From Piscicola geometra (lineage: Eukaryota; Annelida; Clitellata; Hirudinida; Piscicolidae), in NCBI GenBank assembly GCA_943735955.1, contig OX030965.1, forward strand, positions 6,829,003 to 6,893,002: a stretch of 64,000 nucleotides of DNA. Direction: 5' to 3'. Of the stretch, positions 11,459 through 23,435 are shown piece after piece; within the stretch, counting starts at the first letter, position 1, and the number at the start of each line of letters is the position of its first letter. The notes beneath the pieces were generated by a model, which was given only the letters and a program-made list of their open reading frames with translations, was not told where the DNA came from and ran no database searches. Both the position numbers and the translations under genes were made by a program.

Positions 11459-12756
11459 CTCCTCCTTCATTCCACCCCCACTAACTCCTCCTTCATTCCA
11501 CCCCCACTAACTCCTCCCTCCCTCCACCCCTACTAACTCCTTTCTTTTCCCCTAACTCCTCTTTCATTCCACCACACTAACTCACCTTTCAACCCCCACT
11601 TACTCCTCACTCCACCCTCATTAACTCTTCACTCCACCCCCTCCCTCTTGAGTCAAACCTCTGCCTCCACTAACTCAGCAAATCCCTTTCTTCCCACTAG
11701 ACCAATTTCTTCACCTTCAGCTGCAAAAGAACTTTCAAGCACTGCCTAAAGCACACTTTTTATGTTCAGATTTTTAGTTTTTGCTTTTAAAAAGAGTTCG
11801 CCACATTATGATCAAGATTTAGATCTGTTGCTTTTGTTTAAACTTTTTGCAACACTTTTTAAAGCTATTTTTCAGACTTTGACCATTTCAAAATTTGTTT
11901 TAAAAGTTATTGAATCTTATAGGAAATCGTGATAACTCCGAGGCACTATTTAGGCACTCCTCTCTCACGTCTATTACAACTAAGACCCTGAAATTAACTT
12001 AAGTCGCAAAATACTTTCATTTTTTTGACAATACATTTTTCTAGATTTGTGGAGAATATTTGATTCCGTATCAGATAGTTGAAATGTATTCTATTAATAT
12101 TTAATCCAAGAGTTCCATTACATCAAATACGACTCATTTCATAAATCATGAAAACACCCATTAATTTAGTAGTGCATGGTATTTGATTAAAATTATTACA
12201 TGTTTTTGTACTTTTTTAAAGGGAGAGGCCAGCATAATCTACGTCATAAATGTTTACAGGGCACAATATTCGTATTCTTCAGAATAGTTTGAACCTTTGT
12301 TTTTGTTTCAATATTTAATTCTTCATTTGGTCAACTCTACTAGCTTTCCACCGATTTATCAGTCACCCATCCAGTTCACGTTGTTCGTCGTTATAGATTA
12401 CAATATGCATTCTACTTTCTTGCCTTTCAAGACAATATTTTATAAAAAGTGAATTATAGCATATGGAGTAAATTATTTTTGCAAATTTTAAATTATGAAA
12501 CATTCTTATGAATTGCTATTTATTTAAAAATAGATTCAGAAAAGTGTTGGAATTTCCAGTGAAATTTCATTATGAACCATTCAGTCTGAAACAATCACAC
12601 AATATGCGGTGTTATTTACCTTCGCCACGAGTTTTCTATATTTTTATTTATTATTTCTTTTTGAAAAGGATCTTGTATTGAGTATGCTGTTAGTATCAAA
12701 CAACACGAATACTGGCAACCATTGCAGTAGAGGCTTGAATCAGCGTCTACGGAGCT
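11459..12756. other. 3' flank and intergenic stretch
   Basis: From 11459 to about 11640 there are degenerate C-rich repeats of the type CCCCCACTAACTCC, shared with the 3' flank of the twin gene; homology to the twin ends near 11746. The remainder is AT-rich, with no gene I can support. Confidence 0.6.
12643..12652 (-). terminator. Overlapping AATAAA poly(A) signals (minus strand)
   Basis: TTTATT on the plus strand at 12643-12648 and 12647-12652 gives two overlapping AATAAA signals on the minus strand, about 105 bp after the stop codon of the gene ending at 12757. This supports that frame as a transcribed gene. Confidence 0.4.
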
Positions 12757-13197
12757 TCAGGTGGACGTTGTGAAGAAGCTGCCACAAGGACAGGCTTTTT
12801 GCAGAGCGCTAATCATTCTGAAGATGAAGAGCTTCACGAAGAGGACGGGGAAGGCGATCATGGCGGTCTCCTTGAAGACCTGCTTCTCGGGGAACTTTTC
12901 CAGCAGGGTGAGGCAGGCGAAGGAGAGGAAGTAGGAGATGAGGATGAGTTTGAGAATGCCAGCACACTTGAGCAGACGCAAGTAGACGATCACAAGCACC
13001 AGGTTGCCCGTGAAGGTGATGAGGAATGCCTGACGTGGCTTGGTGGCAGAGAGGAGGGAAGAAGCAATGAGGTCGACCAGACAGGCCAGGAGACAATGGT
13101 ACAACACCTTGAAGACCCAGACAGCATAACTTCTCCAACGCGGCTGCTGATCCGCCCCCTTGCAGCCACTCATCGACCTTGATCTTTTCTTCGCCAT
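12757..13197 (-). CDS. Unrecognised small four-pass membrane protein
   Basis: A single-exon frame of 146 residues starting MAKKRSRSMSGCKG at 13197. Four hydrophobic segments are visible: about residues 21-44 (AVWVFKVLYHCLLACLVDLI), 52-71 (AFLITFTGNLVLVIVYLRLL), 76-97 (LKLILISYFLSFACLTLL) and 109-130 (AMIAFPVLFVKLFIFRMI). The loops are short and charged, and the N-terminus is very basic. Coding GC content is well above the flanks. An in-frame ATG at 13305 would add 36 residues including a Lys/Arg run; I prefer 13197 because an E2F-like element lies at 13287 and the added residues are low-complexity. AATAAA signals follow the stop. I do not recognise the family. A small ER or mitochondrial membrane protein is possible, but that is a guess. 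Confidence 0.55.
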   Translation of the reverse strand: MAKKRSRSMSGCKGADQQPRWRSYAVWVFKVLYHCLLACLVDLIASSLLSATKPRQAFLITFTGNLVLVIVYLRLLKCAGILKLILISYFLSFACLTLLEKFPEKQVFKETAMIAFPVLFVKLFIFRMISALQKACPCGSFFTTST

Positions 13198-13286
13198 GCC
13201 TCTTCTCCTTTTCTTCTTCTTCTTCTTGTGTGTTTCTATTACTTCATGCAGTGGTGTTAGTGTGTTGATGCAGGATAGAAGCGTTA

Positions 13287-13298
13287 TTGGCGGGAAAA
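13287..13298. promoter_or_regulatory. E2F-like element upstream of the 12757-13197 gene
   Basis: TTGGCGGGAAAA is close to the classical E2F/DP site. It lies 90 bp upstream of the preferred ATG at 13197. This is motif evidence only. Confidence 0.3.
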
Positions 13299-13305
13299 GT
13301 GGCAA

Positions 13306-15459
<2,154 letters not shown>

Positions 15460-18400
15460 ATGGTAAGAATATACAACCTTGAGTTAAGGTCCTTAACCAA
15501 ACCCATACGCTCGGAGATGGTGAGTTGTGTGTGTTGGCTGGGAGGAGGAGAAGTGATGTTGGTGGCAGGAGACCAACTCATCAAGTTCAATCCTTCCAAA
15601 AATGCCTCCACCATCCTCACTCGTCTCTCTCCCTCTGCCAGTCCAATAGACATGAAAGCAGCCCTCAGCAGCAAACAGGCGAAAGCAGCTGATTTGGTTG
15701 CTGTCGCCTGTGCTGACGGTGACTTTGTCGCATTGATACTGCTATAACTTTTACAGCAGTATAACTTTATTATAGATATAATATAGCAAATAAAATCAAA
15801 AAGAATATATCACAAATGTATAATTTCGGATCGTTCGAAAGGCAAGCTGATGATGGTGAAGGGTGGCAGGGTGGACAGGGTGGTGGATGCGCATGGCGGT
15901 GCTGTCTTGGTGGTGCGCTGGAGTGGCGATGCTCAGACACTGGCTACAGGTCCTTAACTGATTACAGTCGAGACAATTTTACACTTTTTAATATATTTTT
16001 TCGATTTTATTTTTAAAAATTTACTTATTCTAAACGATTCCAACATGAAATCCAACAAAACAAAATACTACACAATAAAATATAGTGAGACACAACACAA
16101 TACAACAAAATACAACGACGAATGTTTTTAACATACCGTTAATTAAATTCGAAGAAACCACAAATCCAAATGACAGGCGGCGAGGACGGCTTACTGAAAC
16201 TGTGGTCCCCCTCTGGCATGCTCAGATCGACCCTCCAGCACTCTAGCCATCCAGTCTATTGCCTCTGCTTCAGTCCTTGCAACACCAAAGTCCTCTACAC
16301 CTGCCACAAGTCACTGACCATCAAACCACTACAGCCCAACTCAAACGAATCTAACGTTTGTGTGAAGCGATTAAAAAAAAACTTATTCGAAAAGAATATT
16401 TTAAAAATTAATTTGCAGTTTATTTAAAAAATTGTTTTTAAAATATTTTTTAGTTAAACATAAATATGGTAATAAAATTTTATTTTAAACTACTTAATAT
16501 TCATATATTCGTAATACGCATGCGCAGTGGAAGGGTCACGAGGGCGTGATACTGTGCGTCGACTGGAACTCCACCAACAACCTCATCCTCTCGTCAGGAG
16601 AAGACTGCAAGTATAAGGTATCATCATCATCACCACCATCCTACTCCTCCTCCTCTTCCTTCTCCTCCTCCTCTCCACCATCATCATCATCGTAACCACC
16701 ACCAGATATGGGACTCTTACAAGAGGCTACTGCACAGCAGTGCCGCACTCAACTTTCCCGCCACTTCGCTTTCCTGGAGTCCCGATGGAGGAGTCTTCGT
16801 CGTCTCCAACTTCCATAACGTCAAGCTGTGTGACCAGACCGGGGTTGGTCGGATGGTTTACTGGATGGTTTACTGGATGGTTTACTGGATGGTTGGGTGG
16901 ATGGATGGATGGATGGTTGGTCCGATGGTTTATTGGATGGTTGGATGGTTTACTGGAAGGATGGTCGGATGGATGGATGGATATTTGGTTAGATGGTTGG
17001 ATGGATGGATGGTTGGTTGGTTAGCTGAATGAATTAATTGTTGGTTGTTTTGAGAATGTCTGTACGTTTTTTCAAACTTCATAAATAAAAATTAAATAAA
17101 TTTCCTATTAAAATTCGGCGAAAGTCAAACTAGCCACATCTCCTACTCAAAAGCCAATTTTCCCTTTCCACTTCAAATCTTCTTTTCCCACGCACCATCC
17201 CACACATGCACCATCCCACACATGCACAATCCCACACATGCACCACCCACGCATGCACCATCCCACACATGCACCACCCACGCATGCACCATCCCACACA
17301 TGCACCATCCCACACATGCACCCACCCACACATGCACCCACCCACACATGCACCCACCCACACATACACCCATCCACCGACACATGCACCATCCCACACA
17401 TGCACCCACCCACACATGCACCATCCCACACATGCACCATTCCACACATGCACCCTCCCACACATGCACCCACCCACACATGCACCATCCCACACATGCA
17501 CCCACCCACACATGCACCATCCCGTACATGCACCATCCCAAACATGCACCCACCCACACATGCACCATCCCACACATGCACCCACCCACGCATGCATTCC
17601 CGCAGTGGACACACGATATGCAGCGGTGTGGCAGGGGAAGTTTGTATGGCCTGACGTGGAGCGACGACAGCACGCGACTGGTGGCTGGTTGTGGCAGTGG
17701 CGGCATTCTGGTGGCTTCAGTGGTCGACCGGTGAGTTTGAAGGGGTAGAGTGGTGATTAATTCGTTATTAGGAGTTAATAAATATTCATTTAATTATTCA
17801 TTTTAACTTTTTGATAATTATTACTACCACCACCACAACCACCACTACAACCACCACAGCGCCCTAGAGTTCTGGCCACTGAAGCTACGTCAAAGCACCG
17901 ACGAATGCATCGTCGCCACCAACCTCAGCAACAACGCCTCTGACGTCATCAATCTGCACGACCACGTGAGTCTCCTCTCCCTCCACCACAAGCACCTCGT
18001 CATCACCACCACATCCAAGTGCTATGTGTACAGGTGCGTGTGTGTGTGTGTGTGTGCGTGCGTGTGTGTGTGTGTGCGTGTGTGTGTGTGTGGAAAGAGA
18101 CATGCTTTTATGGATATAAACAATTGTTGTATAATTAATATGATTAATATAGTAATTGGGAAAAAATTATGTTTTAAAAAAAGAATTAAAAGTTTAATTT
18201 AATTTTTTTAAAATCGTTATTAATAATTGAAAAAAGAAAAAAAGTATTTTTTTAAAGTAAAAACAGAAATATAATGGCTACGCTGAGCCCCCTCCTTCCT
18301 TCTGACAGCATCAGTAACCTGAACGTCCCAGTGGAAGTGAGCATCAAGGAGAAGAATGTCACCCTCCTCAAACAGTCCTCCAAGTCAGTCTCCTTCTTCC

Positions 18401-21400
18401 ACCCCCTTCCATCTTTCCATCCTTCATCCTTTATAATTTACATAACTCTCTCACTATTTCTCACTTTTCATTTTTTTGTTTTTGACAGTTTCACTATCTC
18501 CCCCAGCCTCTCTCACTTTTAATCTTTTCTCATTTTAGCCCTCTCTCACTTACAACCCTCTCTCTCTCTCTCTGCAGACACTTCCTTCTCTTGGATTCGT
18601 CTGCATCTTGCATGCAGTTGTTCACGTACGCAGGCAAACTCACATCCACAATCAGACATCCATCCATCCACCCCTTCAACCACCGTCTGTTGGTGCGTTA
18701 GTGGGGGTTGGTTGGGTGGGGTGTGGGTTAGGTAGAGTTGTGGGTTAGGTAGAGTTGTGGGTTAGGTAGAGTTGTGGGTTAGGTGTATCGTATAAAGACT
18801 GCTTTAATTAATTGGATTTTAAACAAAATAAAAATTTATAAAATAAAAATATTTACGAAAGGAAAATTTCTACAAAAAAGGTTATTTTTATGATATTAAA
18901 AAAATTAATTAAAATAGGATTAGGAACGAATAATATTAAGAGAACTATAAACTTCAACATTATTTGTTCAAACACACCCTCATGATGATGATGATAATGA
19001 TGATGATGATGATGATGATAATGATGATGATCATGATGATGATGATGATGATAATGATGATGATGTTGATGATGATGATGATGATGATGACGCAGTCGAT
19101 GAGTGATGACGTGGTGGTGATGCGGGGAAGGGAGGATGTGAAGGGTGTGCATGTGTGGGATGTGATGTCAGGCAAGCCATTGCTCGATAAGCCACTCCTC
19201 CATGAGGTGGGTGGGTGGAGGGGTGGTGAGTGAGGGGGTGTGGTGAGTGAGGGGTGGGTATGTGAAGGTATGGGTATGTGGAGGTATGGGTATGTGGAGG
19301 TATGGGTATGTGGAGGTATGGGTATGTGGAGGTATGGGTGGTGTGGGTGTAGTTAGTGAGGGTATGTGAGAGTATGTGGGGTGAAGGGGTGGTGTGAGGG
19401 TGTAGAAAAGTAAATAGGATATATGAGAAGGGTGGATGAATAAATGAGATGGATAGATAAGTTAGACAGTTATATAAAAATGGAAAAAACTCTAATTTAA
19501 GTTTTTTAAACCTTCTAACCAATGGCAGGATGGCATTGAAGAAGTAGGCGTGGACCAAATGACGTCATCGTTAGAGAAACGATTCTCATTGGTGGACAGC
19601 AAGCAGCACCTCTACATGGTCTCCATGAGCAACAACCAAGCGCCAATCAAAGTGAAGACAGGTTAGTGTACAAATTTGTAATTTAAAAATTGTATAAAAA
19701 AATTAATGCCTAGTTTATATAAATAATTATTATAAATAATAAAATAATATTTGGAAAAAAGATCGAAAAAATCGTTGTTTTCATACCCCCACTCTGCAAC
19801 CTTACCACCATGCAGGCAAGGTGGTGGAGAATGTGATGTGGAGTGAGGAGGCCTCCCTGCTGACCTTCACCTTGGACACCACGTGCTACTTGATCACGTG
19901 CCCTGTCGCCATCTTCACCGACCGTAACCTCTTCAACCTCTCCATCACGACCATCAATCCCGCTGGGTTCGTTTGTTTGTTGATTGGCGCTATCATCATT
20001 TTGTATGTTTACTCATCACTACCATCATCACCATCATCATTATAATCAACGTTATCATCATCATCATTATCACCGTTCCCACCAACATCCTCATCATCAA
20101 CTCCATCATCATCATAGCCACCTCAGCACTCCACCCACCTACCACCAACGACCACTGCAACCCCCAGAGAAACCACACTGAAACGTCTCTCCTTCATCTC
20201 CTTCCAGGGCAACCGTCTATCCATGCGCATCTCAGATGGACGTCTGCTGCAGGTTGATTGCCAACGTTATGGCGGGGAAAAAAAATATTTTTCGAGAATT
20301 TTCGTTTTGTAAAGAGATATTTTGATTTTCATGGTTAGAAGAATATTTTATTGGTGTCGGAATATGGAATACTTGTTCAAAAAACAAGAAGAAAAAAACT
20401 GATGTTGAATATAAAGGAAAAAATAATAATCATTACGACTATTGCGAAGATAACACTAATAATAATAAATAATAATAACAAATAAGAATAAAAAATAATA
20501 AATAATAATAATAAATAATAATAATAAATAATAATAATAAATAATAAGAAATAAATAATAATAATAAATAATAATAATAAATAATAATAATAAATAATAA
20601 TAATAAATAATAATAATAAATAATAATAATAAATAATAATAATAAATAATAATAATAAATAATAATAATAAATAATAATAATAAATAATAAAAAATAAAT
20701 AATAATAATAAATAATAATAATAAATAATAATAATAAATAATAATAATAAATAATAATAATAAATAATAATAATAAATAATAATAAATAATAATAAAAAA
20801 TAATAATAAAAAATAATAATAATAAATAATAATAATAAATAATAATAATAAATAATAAAAAATAAATAATAATAATAAATAATAATAATAAATATTAATA
20901 ATAAATAATAATAATAAATAATAATAATAAATAATAATAATAAATAATAATAATAAATAATAATAATAAATAATAATAAATAATAATAATAAATAATAAT
21001 AATAAATAATAATAATAAATAATAATAATAAATAATAATAATAAATAATAATAATAAATAATAAAAAATAAATAATAATAATAAATAATAATAATAAATA
21101 ATAATAATAAATAATAATAATAAATAATAATAAATAATAATAATAAATAATAATAATAAATAATAATAATAAATAATAATAATAAATAATAATAATAAAT
21201 AATAATAATAAATAATAAAAAATAAATAATAATAATAAATAATAATAATAAATAATAATAATAAATAATAATAATAAATAATAATAATAAATAATAATAA
21301 TAAATAATAATAATAAATAATAATAATAAATAATAATAAATAATAATAATAAATAATAATAATAAATAATAATAATAAATAATAATAATAAATAATAATA

Positions 21401-22515
21401 ATAAATAATAATAAATAATAATAATAAATAATAATAATAAATAATAACAATAAATAATTAATAATAAAAAAACTCACGACTACTGCACCTGGCAGACGAG
21501 TGTTCCTCCCCAGGTGGCGCAACTACACACCTTAGTCGGCAAACACATGTGGAATGAGGCGCTCAAGTTGTGCAGGCTTGCCGACGTGGGTGGTATTGGG
21601 TGGTGGGTGGTGGTGGATGGGTGATTGGTGGGTGGTGGTATTGGGTGAATGGGTAAGTGGTGGGTTGTGAATGGGTGGTGGTATTGGGTATGTGGAGGTC
21701 AAAAGGATGGATTGGTGGTTGGTGATGAGGGTAGATGTAAAAATAAACAATTATTTTAAATATAAATTGATTATAAATTTCATGTTAAAAATTTAAAAAC
21801 TTATTAAATTCTTTTCCACACTATCCCTACTCACCCACCTTCCACCCTTCTTCCTCTTTTCCTCCCCCCCACCCACCCTTCAGAAAGACTACTTGTGGGC
21901 ATGCCTTGGCGGCTTGTCTCTCTGGCACAAGAAGGTCGACCTGGCCGAGGCCTCCTACGCTGCACTCGACCAGGTTTTTGTTTGCTTTCTTGTGTGCTTT
22001 TTGGGTGGTTTGTGTGTTTTTATTTGGTGTGGTTTTAGTGTGGTTCTCGTGTAGTTTTTATGCGATTTTTGTGTGGTCCTTAACGCACCTTTGGCGCCTC
22101 TCACAAAGATTTGATTAAGGATTATATTTGTATATTGGTTTTTCATAAGTTAATTGACTTGCTCTCTTGCGCTATGAAGGTTAATGCGCTATTTGTACCT
22201 TCTCATCGACTCTGCCACCACAACTACTGCCATCACGGTCACCACCACCACGGCCACCACCACCACGGCACCACTACCACCACGGCACCACCACCATCAC
22301 GGCCACCAGCCCGACAAAGTGAGGTACTTGGCGGCAGTGGGCAGGGAGCCTCTGAAGGAGGTGCGAGAGAGCAGGCTGCTGCTGCTGATGGGCAAGATGC
22401 AGGCAGCAGAGGGCATTCTCTTGCAGCACAACAGACTCTTCAGAGCCATCATGCTCAACATCGAGGCCTTCAACTGGGAAAGGTGAGCAAGAATTAAGGG
22501 ATTGCTCATAATAAC

Positions 22516-22563
<48 letters not shown>

Positions 22564-23036
22564 TATGATAATAATAATAATAATAATTATGATAATAATA
22601 ATAATAATAATAAATTTTATTGGCATTTATGAAGCGCTAATTGCATGCAACGGATGCGTTTTGTGGTGTATAGAGACAAGGTTTGAGATGCTTGGTGAGT
22701 TGGCAATGGTGATGGATGAGTGGGTTTCAAATGGAACCACCCCAGAGCGCTGGAGTTGGCACTGAACCACAAGAACCACTTGGACATCGTGGTGGCCCAT
22801 CGTCACAAGTACCTGCAGGCTCTTGGCGCCAAAAAGGAAACCTTGCAGACGTTGAAGCAATATGATGAGGTGGGGTTGCGATAGAATTTTAGATATTATT
22901 TATATTTTATTTATTTATTCATTTAAATTTACAGTTATTTTGTACTAAGAAATAATTGTTAAATGATTTGCAGATGAAAGTGGAATGGGAAACTATTGAA
23001 GCTAAAATGAAAGCAGAATTGGAGAAAGAAAAATAA
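15460..23036 (+). CDS. IFT80: Intraflagellar transport protein 80 homologue (IFT-B, WD40)
   Basis: IFT80 is a core IFT-B subunit that carries cargo along the ciliary axoneme. Eighteen exons join in phase to 754 residues (human about 777): 15460-15718, 15842-15949, 16177-16355, 16528-16617, 16706-16843, 17606-17730, 17860-18033, 18309-18383, 18578-18692, 19096-19206, 19529-19661, 19816-19966, 20168-20252, 21514-21585, 21884-21973, 22310-22482, 22746-22869 and 22974-23036. Diagnostic matches to the family in order: [50 protein letters not shown]-like [51 protein letters not shown], then the helical C-terminus with [25 protein letters not shown] and a last exon close to family WEKIKAK (WETIEAK). 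Two WD40 propellers are followed by helical repeats. The start ATG is 12 residues longer than the nearest family start and fits the exon. Introns are loaded with tandem repeats, the largest a 1 kb 13-bp array. Confidence 0.96.
16850..17030 (+). repeat. G/T-rich GGATGG-type repeat at the 5' end of IFT80 intron 5
   Basis: Tandem 14-bp units (GGATGGTTTACTGG) run into GGAT tetranucleotides, starting within 10 bp of the donor. They are complementary to the CATCC-rich repeat at the other end of the same intron. Confidence 0.9.
17197..17600 (+). repeat. 16-bp C/A-rich minisatellite at the 3' end of IFT80 intron 5
   Basis: About 25 units alternate CACATGCACCATCCCA and CACATGCACCCACCCA. The array ends a few bases before the exon 6 acceptor (exon starts 17606) and effectively forms the polypyrimidine/branch region. 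Long open frames on both strands are artefacts. Confidence 0.95.
18036..18093 (+). repeat. (GT)n microsatellite directly after the IFT80 exon 7 donor
   Basis: GT dinucleotides with GC interruptions begin at the donor itself (exon ends 18033). Confidence 0.9.
18725..18790 (+). repeat. 17-bp tandem repeat in IFT80 intron 9
   Basis: About four copies of GTTAGGTAGAGTTGTGG near the donor, G/T-rich on the sense strand. Confidence 0.85.
18980..19092 (+). repeat. (ATG)n tract before IFT80 exon 10
   Basis: GATGAT trinucleotides with occasional AATG and CATG interruptions, ending at the acceptor (exon 10 starts 19096). Confidence 0.9.
19258..19340 (+). repeat. 16-bp tandem repeat in IFT80 intron 10
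   Basis: About five copies of TATGGGTATGTGGAGG, G/T-rich on the sense strand, within 60 bp of the donor. Confidence 0.88.
20458..21470 (+). repeat. 1 kb AT-only 13-bp array in IFT80 intron 13
   Basis: About 75 units of AAATAATAATAAT with a few 10- and 12-bp variants. The 13-bp period cycles through all three frames, giving a false 381-residue minus-strand frame of Tyr, Leu, Phe and Ile. The array ends about 40 bp before the exon 14 acceptor region. Confidence 0.95.
22509..22612 (+). repeat. (AAT)n microsatellite in IFT80 intron 16
   Basis: AAT trinucleotides with two ATTATG interruptions, shortly after the exon 16 donor (exon ends 22482). Confidence 0.93.
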
Positions 23037-23435
23037 TTATCAACTACATGATGATTTCAAATATTTTCAAATTGTTAAAAAACTTTTGTAAAAATTTATG
23101 AGTATTTTCAAAAGATACAACCAAAACGTCTTAAAATCACAAAACAGCACCATATTTTGAAAATAATTTTAGTTAATTCACCATCACTAGTTAAAGTTTT
23201 GCAACCAGCTGACTCCACGTTTTGAAGTTCTGAGAAGTTTCGACATTTTGGGTTGGGAATTCGCTGGAAAAGGATTGCGACGGAAGTTGCAAATTGAAAA
23301 ATTGAAAGTAATCAAACTGTTTTGCAAATAAAGAATTTCAAATTTAAAAATTAATTTCATAAAATTGCACCATCAATTTCTACTAGGAGTTTTTAGTAAT
23401 TCTTTAACCACCCGAAACCCACCCACGATAGAGCG
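23037..23435 (+). other. IFT80 3' flank and TMEM38 upstream region
   Basis: The 399 bp between the IFT80 stop and the TMEM38 ATG contain AATAAA at 23327-23332 (290 bp after the stop). Both genes point the same way, so the TMEM38 promoter must overlap the IFT80 3' UTR or lie in this gap. Confidence 0.6.

Larger units (their letters stand above)
2254..11746. repeat. Large inverted duplication (arms 2254-4759 and 9137-11746)
   Basis: The left arm read on the minus strand matches the right arm read on the plus strand: six exons of the same lengths (except one codon in exon 1), introns at the same positions and phases, and similar 3' flanks. Both flanks hold CCCCCACTAACTCCTCC-type repeats after the stop and share AGCTGCAAAAGAACTTTCA near the far ends (around 2265 and 11720). 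Identity is very uneven: near-identical blocks alternate with strongly diverged blocks. The two ATGs face away from each other across 4.4 kb of spacer. Confidence 0.9.

Noticed and set aside
17130..17748. Several overlapping His/Thr/Pro or Gly/Cys/Val frames
   Set aside because: 16-bp minisatellite artefacts. Only 17606-17730 is a real exon (IFT80 exon 6).
18725..18790. TTAGG-containing repeat as an interstitial telomere
   Set aside because: The unit is 17 bp with other sequence between TTAGG words; it is not a telomeric tandem.
20377..21522. Minus-strand 381-residue frame of Tyr/Leu/Phe/Ile
   Set aside because: A 13-bp AT repeat read through three frames; it lies inside an IFT80 intron.
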